Source: Candidatus Altimarinota bacterium (GTDB lineage: Bacteria; Patescibacteriota; Gracilibacteria; Absconditabacterales; Absconditicoccaceae). Taken from it: a DNA stretch of 5,022 bases. Of the stretch, positions 1 to 5,022 are shown piece after piece. The notes beneath the pieces were generated by a model. That model was given only the letters and a program-made list of their open reading frames with translations. It was not told where the DNA came from and ran no database searches. The number at the start of each line of letters is the position of its first letter. Position 1 is the stretch's first letter. Made by a program: the position numbers and the translations under genes. Where the stretch lies: contig WFMP01000246.1 of NCBI GenBank assembly GCA_015489035.1, positions 1 to 5,022 on the forward strand, in the 5' to 3' direction.

Positions 1-2
1 AA

Positions 3-311
3 ATAGAGAAGTTTATTATAAAAAATGACTATAAATATATAGTATTTACTAAGTTTATTAATTTAAAAGACTCAAATTTTGTAAGAAAATTTTTTTATAA
101 TAAATGATTTAAATCTAATGAAATACAACTCGTTGATCCATTATATACATTATCTAAAAAATATTATATAATAGAAAAAAATACCTATTCAATATTTAAA
201 AGTAAAGATTTTTTTAATTTAATTATTCTAAAAAAGTTTTTTTTATTAGAAGACTTATTTAATTATAATTTCTCTCTTATCTTGAGAGTTTTTTTTAATT
301 TCAATTTCTAA
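3..311 (+). CDS. 3' end of an unknown protein, partial at left edge
   Basis: An open frame of 102 codons enters from the left edge and ends at TAA 309-311. It contains one TGA (105-107), read here as glycine. The other five frames in 1-250 are broken by TAA or TAG, and an open stretch this long is unlikely by chance in such AT-rich DNA where TGA is not a stop. The product is rich in Phe, Lys, Asn, Ile and Tyr, and I recognise no family or motif. Against it being a gene with this exact end, the frame overlaps the last 57 bases of convergent tsaE, and a plausible plus-strand terminator (272-296) lies before its stop codon. It could be a real C-terminus with an unusual end, or a chance frame. 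The start is outside the window. Confidence 0.4.
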
Positions 312-650
312 AAAGTCTTCATCTTGATATAACTCTTGAAATTTTGGCCATTCTATACTTATATATTCATATTCCTGTATTTCATCTGATATTCCTAAAT
401 TTAAAAATTCTTCTTTCGTATCAATTCTGTAAAAATCTCCATGTAACATTTTATCATCATAAATATTTATATAAGTATAAGTAGGGGATGATATATTTTT
501 AATTCAAATTTGTTTAGCTAATTGTTTTGTAAATTCCGTTTTTCAAACTCATAAATCTCATTTTAATAGAAACTTTTTATGTCATTTTTCTAATAAATCT
601 TTTACTGAATTTTCTAGATCTTGAATAGTTGATATATTTTTTCTTAACAT
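255..650 (-). CDS. tsaE: TsaE, tRNA t6A37 biosynthesis ATPase
   Basis: Cytoplasmic P-loop ATPase that works with TsaB and TsaD to make N6-threonylcarbamoyl-adenosine at position 37 of tRNAs reading ANN codons. The 131-residue product has family-typical length. Visible motifs are the Walker A GDLGVGKT (residues 31-38), SPTYTY (55-60), HGDFYRI (70-76) and IEWP (99-102), all in the order known for TsaE. Five of seven glycines are written TGA, including three in and next to the P-loop, so a standard-code reading yields only a C-terminal stub starting at 449. The start ATG (648-650) is the only sensible one; no Shine-Dalgarno sequence precedes it. It lies 61 bases after the pilin-like gene, beyond a terminator, so it probably has its own promoter or depends on read-through; I could not identify a promoter. 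It ends in TAA, convergent with the partial plus-strand frame. Confidence 0.95.
272..296 (+). terminator. Possible rho-independent terminator inside the tsaE 3' end
   Basis: CTCTC (272-276) pairs with GAGAG (284-288) around a 7-base loop, followed by eight T (289-296). On the plus strand this looks like a terminator for the gene entering from the left. It lies within the last codons of convergent tsaE, so it may be a coincidence of coding sequence. The stem is short. Confidence 0.4.
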
Positions 651-671
651 ATAGTTTATAATTAATAATTT

Positions 672-700
672 GTAAATAAAAAACTACAGACAACTGTAGC
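672..700 (-). terminator. Rho-independent terminator of the ssb-lepB-pilin operon
   Basis: Read on the minus strand, a perfect 6-bp stem CTACAG/CTGTAG with TTGT loop (699 down to 684) is followed at once by TTTTTT (683-678) and more T-rich sequence. It begins 12 bases after the stop codon of the pilin-like gene. It separates the ssb-lepB-pilin unit from tsaE. Confidence 0.75.
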
Positions 701-711
701 TTATACTTTTT

Positions 712-1170
712 TTACCAAAACATTGCAAGCAAAATCTTCATGATAGCATAAGAAAATATGATTATCAATATGCCATAAATAGCTCATTTAATAGCATCTT
801 TTCATCATTTACTAGCATCTCATGTAAATACACCAGAAGCATATTTATATCCAGCATAGATAATCATAGCTGCTCAAATAACTAATCATATCTCAGATAG
901 TACTTTTGCAATATGCTTTAGAAATTTAAATACAGTATCCCAACTAAATACACCAGAAGCAAAAGCATTTCAAACAGAAATATTTTTAGATTCTTTCTTA
1001 TATGTTTTCCATACTTGTCATGCTTTATTTCATATTTTCTTAGAAATTGTTCCTGCCTTATTTCCACTTCCTTTTGGTATTATAGTCCAATCATTATTAT
1101 CTGCAAAGATACTTGTTAAAGAAAAAAAAGGTAGAAAGCAAATAAAACAAATTAACAATATTTTTTTCAT
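712..1170 (-). CDS. Pilin-like secreted two-helix membrane protein (T4SS-pilin-like)
   Basis: A 152-residue protein with a signal peptide: Lys-Lys, a hydrophobic core at residues 4-22, and a likely cut after SIFA (residue 24). A polar region with many Lys, Gly and Ser follows (25-88). Two hydrophobic helices come next (about 90-108 and 128-149), joined by a short loop with the motif YASGVFTGDASKGG. This plan (signal peptide, helix, SGxxGD-like loop, helix at the C-terminus) matches the 'type IV secretion system pilin' (VirB2/TrbC-like) proteins widespread in Patescibacteria. The assignment rests on architecture, not on an alignment. Nine of 16 glycines are TGA. ASGVF occurs twice (71-75 and 111-115), encoded by an identical 17-base repeat. 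The gene lies 12 bases after lepB, whose product could remove its signal peptide, and is followed by a terminator. Alternatives are another small membrane protein or a holin-like protein. Confidence 0.7.
825..841. repeat. 17-bp direct repeat, copy 1
   Basis: TAAATACACCAGAAGCA, identical to 945-961. Both copies lie in the same frame of the pilin-like gene, 120 bases apart. On the minus strand this copy encodes ASGVF and the first base of the next codon, in the loop between the two membrane helices. Confidence 0.85.
945..961. repeat. 17-bp direct repeat, copy 2
   Basis: Identical to 825-841. This copy encodes the first ASGVF of the pilin-like protein, just before the first membrane helix. Confidence 0.85.
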
Positions 1171-1182
1171 TGTATCTTATGA

Positions 1183-1863
1183 TTAAAGCGTAAATCACCA
1201 TACTCTACCTAAAATTTCATTTTTTGTGATATAATAAATATCATGTTTTCCAGTACAGAATCATCTAAAACAACATCTAGAGTCAGTACTATACATTCTA
1301 TCATCACCGAACACTAAATATTGTCAAGTTCATAATACAAATTTACTAAGACCACATTTCGCAGTGGTAACTATTTTTTGAGGATATCAAATAATATTCA
1401 CAGTTTTTCATTTTATGTATGGTTCCTTTATTTGTTCACAAATCAATTTTCAATCTTTATAAGAAACATTAGGTCTTACATCAGTTCATTTATATTGTTT
1501 CCAACTTTTAGGTGTTTTACATAAAAATACAGTTCAAGACTTTAATTCTATAGTTTCTCCTGGTAATCAAATAACTCTTTTAAGATATGAAATATTAGCT
1601 TGTTCTGGCATTACAACAACTACATTTCATCTTTTAATTCATCATGTTAATTTCCGGAAAAATTTATCTACAAATAAATACTCTCCAGGATGGAAATTTG
1701 GTTCCATACTATGTCATTTTACAACTACTGGAGCAATTACAAATAACTTTATTGTAAGGAATATTCAAATAATAAACACTAAGAATGCAATTATATCTAC
1801 AATATCTATTAAAAATTTTTTAAATTTACTTTCAGGTTCTTTTATCTCTAAAGTTTTACTCAT
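1183..1863 (-). CDS. lepB: Signal peptidase I
   Basis: Membrane-bound serine protease (family S26) that removes signal peptides from exported proteins on the outer face of the membrane. The 226-residue product has a short cytoplasmic N-terminus, one membrane helix (about 21-43), and a catalytic domain with GHSMEP (nucleophile Ser52), YLKRVIGLPGE (general base Lys95) and GDDRMYSTDSR (186-196, family box E). Fifteen of 21 glycines are TGA. The C-terminal part carries an insertion after box E, and the outer domain has six cysteines (115, 142, 170, 197, 198, 203), which is unusual and could form disulfides. The ATG at 1861-1863 begins 20 bases after the ssb stop; no Shine-Dalgarno sequence is seen. 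The next gene starts 12 bases downstream and encodes a likely substrate, so the two are probably co-transcribed. Confidence 0.96.
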
Positions 1864-1883
1864 TTATATAATTAATTTTTTAA

Positions 1884-2294
1884 TTAAAATGGAATATCAT
1901 CATCTTCTGTATTTTCCTCTTTTTTAGGTGCTGAATTATTTGTATTGCTTGTTCAAGATGGTTTTGAATCACAAAAATTCATATCAGATACAAATATTTC
2001 TGTAGTAAATCTTTTATTTCAAGATTGATCTTCCCATTGTCTTGTTCTTAATCTTCATTCTACAAATATTTTTCTTCATTTTCATAAATATTGTCCCATC
2101 ATATCAGCTAATGGTCAAAATACAACACATCTATGAAATTCAGCCTCTTCTATTTTTTCACCAGTTTTATTTTTATAATTTCTATTTGTTACCAATGAAA
2201 AGTTTAATACAGAATTTCAACTATCTCAGATTTTTTTAACTTCTAAATCAGTAGTTATTCTTCAAATTAACATTACTTTATTCAAATCAGCCAT
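1884..2294 (-). CDS. ssb: Single-stranded DNA-binding protein
   Basis: Binds single-stranded DNA in replication, repair and recombination. The 136-residue product starts MADLNKVMLIGRITTDLEVK, the typical opening of the bacterial SSB OB-fold. It continues with the conserved core (NFSLVTNR 31-38, EFHRCVVFGPLAD 52-64, YLGKGRKIFVEGRLRTRQW 69-87), a short Asn/Ser/Pro/Lys linker (about 111-126), and the acidic tail ending DDDIPF, the site that recruits partner proteins. Nine of 11 glycines are TGA, all at positions expected for SSB. It is the first gene of the minus-strand unit, and lepB follows after 20 bases. The ATG at 2292-2294 matches the usual start; the 5' side is A/T-rich with no Shine-Dalgarno sequence. 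Confidence 0.97.
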
Positions 2295-2354
2295 TTTATA
2301 TTTTTTATAATAAATTAAATAAATATACAGAAATAGTTTATAAAAAAAAGTTTT

Positions 2355-2370
2355 AAAATCAATTGATTTT
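2355..2370. other. 16-bp perfect palindrome in divergent intergenic region
   Basis: AAAATCAATTGATTTT reads the same on both strands. It lies midway between ssb (minus) and the tRNA genes (plus). Each arm contains TTGATT, which could serve as a -35 element in either direction. It could be an operator for a dimeric regulator or a chance product of AT-rich sequence. I found no convincing ssb -10 box at correct spacing. Confidence 0.4.
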
Positions 2371-2390
2371 TACAAACTAATAATTATATT
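2363..2390 (+). promoter_or_regulatory. Possible promoter for the tRNA genes
   Basis: TTGATT (2363-2368) and TATATT (2385-2390) are separated by 16 bases and match sigma-70-type -35 and -10 boxes moderately well. Transcription would start near 2397, about 10 bases before tRNA-Leu. In such AT-rich DNA, lookalike boxes are common. Confidence 0.4.
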
Positions 2391-2407
2391 ATTTCTTACT
2401 TAAATAT

Positions 2408-2491
2408 GCCTAGGTGATGAAATTGGTAGACATGTCAGACTCAAAATCTGATGGCCTTACGGCCGTGAGGGTTCGATTCCCTCCCTAGGTA
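2408..2491 (+). tRNA. tRNA-Leu (anticodon CAA)
   Basis: Complete class II tRNA reading UUG. Acceptor stem GCCTAGG pairs with CCTAGGT (2484-2490, one G-U at the end), with discriminator A at 2491. The D arm is ATG/CAT with GGTAG in its loop. The anticodon stem TCAGA/TCTGA encloses loop CTCAAAA, with the anticodon at 2442-2444. The long variable arm GGCC-TTAC-GGCC is the hallmark of Leu, Ser and bacterial Tyr tRNAs. The T arm is GAGGG-TTCGATT-CCCTC. The 3' CCA is not encoded, so a CCA-adding enzyme is needed. tRNA-Ala follows after 6 bases. Confidence 0.96.
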
Positions 2492-2497
2492 ATTTAT

Positions 2498-2571
2498 GGG
2501 GTCGTAGCTCAGCTGGCTAGAGCACCTGCCTTGCACGCAGGGGGTCAGGAGTTCGAATCTCCTCGACTCCA
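2498..2571 (+). tRNA. tRNA-Ala (anticodon TGC)
   Basis: Complete cloverleaf: acceptor GGGGTCG with CGACTCC, D arm GCTC/GAGC, anticodon stem CCTGC/GCAGG with loop CTTGCAC (anticodon 2532-2534), and T arm AGGAG-TTCGAAT-CTCCT. The third pair is G-U, the alanine identity element recognised by alanyl-tRNA synthetase. Discriminator is A; CCA is not encoded. It shares a transcript with tRNA-Leu, and a terminator follows 37 bases later. Confidence 0.97.
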
Positions 2572-2608
2572 AATATAAATTAAATCTAAAATTATTAAAT
2601 ATCTAAAG

Positions 2609-2634
2609 TAAGAGAGTTATTCTCTTATTTTTTT
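2609..2634 (+). terminator. Rho-independent terminator after the tRNA genes
   Basis: A perfect 7-bp stem TAAGAGA/TCTCTTA (2609-2615 and 2621-2627) with a 5-base loop is followed by seven T (2628-2634). Position and strand fit the end of the two-tRNA transcript. Confidence 0.85.
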
Positions 2635-2641
2635 ATGGATT

Positions 2642-2673
2642 TTTAGAATATATTTCTTATATTTAAATATAAT
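2642..2673 (+). promoter_or_regulatory. Possible promoter of the uvrC-rnhB-hemW operon
   Basis: A perfect -10 sequence TATAAT sits at 2668-2673, 21 bases before the ATG of the UvrC-domain gene. The -35 side is poor: TTTAGA at 2642-2647 is 20 bases away, which is too far for a good promoter. A promoter is expected here because the tRNA terminator lies just upstream, but the exact boxes are uncertain. Confidence 0.35.
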
Positions 2674-2694
2674 TAAATTAATATAAAAACACTT

Positions 2695-3321
2695 ATGAAA
2701 AAATCAATAATTAATGAAATATGAGACTTTTTAGAAATAAATTTAGATAATTATATTGTAAATCATGTTTTTCAAGATGATAAAAATTTAAATGAAGTTT
2801 TAAAAAATATTCAAAATAAATTTAATTTAAAAAACTTTCCTTACAAAATAGTATGTTTAGATATTTCACATACATCTTGAAAAAATCCGTCTGGTGGTAT
2901 GTCTGCTATGCTTTGATGAATTTTAAAAAAGAAAGAATACAGACAATTTAAAATTCCAAAAGAATTATGATGAGATGATTATGAAAGTTTGAAATATTGT
3001 TTAAATAAATATTTTTCAACTAATACCGTAGATTTAGTAATTTTGGATGGTGGAAAATGACAATTAAATATTGTAAATGACTTACCAAATGATATAGTAG
3101 AAAAAATAGATTTTATAGGTTTATGAAAATGAAGTGCTAGAAAAAGATGATGAAAAATAGCCTGAAAAAATGAGATATTTTACACTTTTGAAAAAGAAAT
3201 TCCTTTGGATTATAATAGTTTTGAAGATAAATTGTTTGTAAAACTTAGAGATGAAGCACATAGATTTTCAAATAGATACAGAAAAATACAAGACAAAAAA
3301 GATTTACATAGTAAAATTTAA
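2695..3321 (+). CDS. uvrC: Stand-alone UvrC-type RNase-H-like nuclease domain
   Basis: The 208-residue product matches only the C-terminal endonuclease half of UvrC, which makes the 5' incision in UvrABC nucleotide excision repair. Motifs in order are KIVCLDISHTSGKNPSGGM (51-69), EYRQFKI (81-87), GGDDYESL (92-99), VILDGGKGQLN (115-125), FIGLGKG (140-146) and LRDEAHRF (184-191). The four catalytic positions known in UvrC (three Asp and one His) correspond to Asp56, Asp95, Asp118 and His189, so the domain looks active. Full UvrC is about 600 residues. The N-terminal GIY-YIG nuclease, the UvrB-binding (UVR) domain and the C-terminal helix-hairpin-helix are all absent. The protein begins about 55 residues before DISH, with an in-frame TAA at 2674-2676 and tRNA genes upstream, so it is not a cut-off at the window edge. 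Twelve glycines are TGA. It opens an operon with rnhB one base downstream. Function as a repair nuclease is inferred. Confidence 0.9.
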
Positions 3322-3322
3322 T

Positions 3323-4066
3323 ATGAAACTAAAAATTTATTATGACGAAGCTTGAAGAGGTCCATTAGCTTGACCAGTTGTGATTGGTTTGACTCTTCCG
3401 TTATGTAGCTTCGATACATCAGTATTTAATGATAGTAAAAAACTTTCAGAAAAAAAGAGAGAACAAATATTTGAATACATAGAAGAATTAGAAAAAAATG
3501 ATAAAATGCTCCATTCTTTTGGATTTGCAACGAATACTGAAATAGATAATCTTGGAATAGTTAAATCTATAAATATTGCTGTAAAAAGATGAATTATAGT
3601 TTTAATTAAAAAATTTATAGATTATCAGAAGAAAAATATTTGAAATTCTTGAGATAAATTGCTAAATATTGAAAAACTTAATTCCTTAATTTTACCTATT
3701 TTTGATGATATAGAAAATATTGATAAATATGATTTTAAAAAGATTATTTCTACTTTAAGTTGAATTGAAAAATTACATTGAATTTTGTTTGATGGGAATA
3801 GTGATTTTCATTTGTCTGATGATTTTTGATTTAAGATAATTACTGTGATTAAATGAGATGGTAAAATTCCTTATATTTGAGCTGCAAGTATAGTTGCAAA
3901 GGTAGTTAGAGATTATTATATGAAAAAAATTGCACAAAAGTATCCCAAATATAATCTTGAAAAACATAAATGATATGGGACAAAATTACATAGAGAACTT
4001 ATTCAAAAATATTGAGCAAGTGAAATTCATAGAATTAGTTTTTTAAACAATATATTAGATGTATAG
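3323..4066 (+). CDS. rnhB: Ribonuclease HII
   Basis: Cleaves RNA in RNA-DNA hybrids and at single ribonucleotides misincorporated in DNA. The 247-residue product starts MKLKIYYDEAGRGPLAGPVVIG, the RNase HII signature with catalytic Asp8 and Glu9. It continues with DSKKLSEKKRE (37-47), LFDGN (155-159, Asp157), AASIVAKVVRD (187-197, Asp197) and GYGTKLHRELIQKYGASEIHRISF at 217-240, the conserved C-terminal block. The RNase HIII signature is not seen. It is longer than typical RNase HII (about 200 residues) because of roughly 45 extra residues between about 100 and 150. Twelve of 19 glycines are TGA, including those of the active-site motif. The ATG is one base after the UvrC-domain stop, and the TAG stop overlaps the hemW start by 8 bases, suggesting translational coupling. 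Confidence 0.96.
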
Positions 4067-5022
4067 TTTGTATTTTCATATTCCATTTTGCACCAAAAAA
4101 TGTAATTATTGTAGTTTTTATATAATTCCTACAGAAAATAAGGATTTTTCTATTATAAAAGACAAATATCTTGAAAGCATAAAAAAAGAGCTTTTAATGA
4201 GGAAAGAAGAAATAAAAAACAATGAAATCTATAGTATTTACTTTTGATGATGAACACCGTCGGAGCTAGGGATAGACAGGGTAGTGAATTTGTTAAATTT
4301 TATAAAAAAACATTTTGATTTAAGTAAATGTAAGGAAGTTTCTTTTGAATTAAATCCAAATCCATTGAAACAGACTTTAGAATTTATCAATACTTTACCA
4401 AATATTGTAGATAATTTTAGGTTTAGTATTTGAATTCAATCTTTGGAAAATAAAATTTTAGCAAAATCTTGAAGAAATTATAATTTTGAATTTATAGAAA
4501 ACTTGATGGAAAATATAAAAAATAATAAAAATTTTCGTCTAAATTTAGATTTTATATCTTTTGGAATAGAGCAGAATTTTAGTAGCTTCGATAAGTTTTT
4601 AAATAAATATGAAAATAAGATAGATAGTCTGTCTATTTATACTTTGGAACTATTTCCTTGAAGTATTTGGGGTAGTGAATATCAAACAAATGAAGACAAA
4701 ATATTGGACAATTTCGAGAAATATACAGATATTGTAAAAAAATATGGATATGATAGATATGAAATTTCAAATTTTGCTAAAAAATGAAAGGAATCTAAAC
4801 ATAATCAGGTATATTGGGAAATGAAAGAATATATTTGACTATGAAGCTCTGCAAGTGGTTTTTATACTTTGCATAATTGAGATAAAGTAAGATACACAAA
4901 TTCATATTGAATACAAGATTATATAAAATGAGATTTTAGATATAAAGAACACAAAAAACTAACAGAACAAGAGTTTCTTGAAGAACAGATATTTCTTAGA
5001 TTAAGAACGGATAAGGGTGTAA
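4059..5022 (+). CDS. hemW: HemW-type radical SAM protein, partial at right edge
   Basis: Radical S-adenosylmethionine protein of the HemN/HemW family; characterised HemW binds heme and delivers it to client proteins. It was long annotated as oxygen-independent coproporphyrinogen III oxidase. The 321 residues present begin MYSLYFHIPFCTKKCNYCSF, with the 4Fe-4S cluster cysteines Cys11, Cys15 and Cys18. They continue with YFGGGTPS (61-68), SFELNP (95-100), RFSIGIQSLE (121-130), YEISNFAKKG (234-243) and HNQVYW (248-253), the motif typical of HemW. The CxxxCxYCxF signature and the HNxxYW motif favour HemW over HemN. About 50 C-terminal residues lie beyond the window. All three glycines of GGGTPS are consecutive TGA codons (4245-4253). 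It overlaps rnhB by 8 bases and no Shine-Dalgarno sequence is visible, so translation may be coupled to rnhB. Whether this organism uses heme cannot be told from here. Confidence 0.93.

Noticed and set aside
228..249. A/T-only hairpin downstream of tsaE as its terminator
   Set aside because: On the minus strand the stem is nearly all A-T with a bulge and no T run follows it; too weak to call.
2042..2239. 65-codon plus-strand frame within ssb
   Set aside because: It is antisense to a clearly recognised ssb, Phe/Ile-rich without motifs, and explained as a shadow of AT-rich coding sequence.
2408..2571. tRNA genes as an integration (att) site
   Set aside because: No integrase and no partial tRNA duplicate is visible in the window; flanking genes are housekeeping.
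2659..2670. Palindrome ATATTTAAATAT upstream of the UvrC-domain gene
   Set aside because: Pure A/T self-complementarity is expected by chance in this composition.
3773..3967. 64-codon minus-strand frame within rnhB
   Set aside because: It is antisense to the RNase HII catalytic region, whose conserved motifs run through it on the plus strand.
255..4253. Frameshifts or nonsense mutations (pseudogenes) as the cause of the many TGA interruptions
   Set aside because: All interruptions are TGA, never TAA or TAG, the frame stays the same, and each TGA fits a conserved glycine; decay would not do this.
255..5022. Mycoplasma-type code (UGA=Trp)
   Set aside because: It would place Trp in the P-loop, DEAGRG and GGGTPS motifs, while TGG is used where Trp is expected.

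Overview
The window is very AT-rich bacterial DNA that only makes sense if UGA is read as glycine (NCBI translation table 25). Under the standard code every main gene shatters at TGA. With UGA=Gly, seven long proteins appear, and the in-frame TGAs fall exactly on family-invariant glycines: the TsaE P-loop, the RNase HII motif DEAGRGPLAGP, the UvrC motif LDGGKGQ and the HemW motif GGGTPS. UGA=Trp would not fit these motifs, and tryptophan is still written TGG. All observed stops are TAA or TAG. This code is known from the CPR/Patescibacteria lineages Gracilibacteria and Absconditabacteria (SR1), so the source is very probably one of these. The window cannot decide which.

Layout. (1) 1-311 holds the 3' end of a plus-strand reading frame of unknown function that runs in from the left. 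(2) 255-2294 is a minus-strand block, read in the order ssb, lepB, a small pilin-like secreted membrane protein, then (after a clear hairpin terminator) tsaE. (3) 2295-2407 is a divergent intergenic region with a 16-bp perfect palindrome and a plausible tRNA promoter. (4) 2408-2571 carries tRNA-Leu(CAA) and tRNA-Ala(UGC), followed by a rho-independent terminator. (5) 2695-5022 is a tightly packed plus-strand operon: a stand-alone UvrC-type nuclease domain, rnhB (RNase HII) one base later, and hemW overlapping rnhB by 8 bases and running off the right edge.

How the genes fit together. Most are housekeeping: tRNA t6A modification (TsaE), single-strand DNA binding (SSB), signal peptide removal (LepB), nucleic-acid repair (UvrC domain, RNase HII) and a radical-SAM HemW-type protein. 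The lepB-pilin pair is suggestive, because the pilin-like protein has a signal peptide that LepB could cut. It resembles the two-helix 'T4SS pilin' proteins common in Patescibacteria.

The points most worth a second look are the recoded code itself, the UvrC protein reduced to its RNase-H-like nuclease domain with no GIY-YIG or HhH domain, the pilin-like protein with a 17-nt internal repeat, and the absence of Shine-Dalgarno sequences before all seven genes. I saw no CRISPR array, insertion sequence, phage gene or clear undescribed system.
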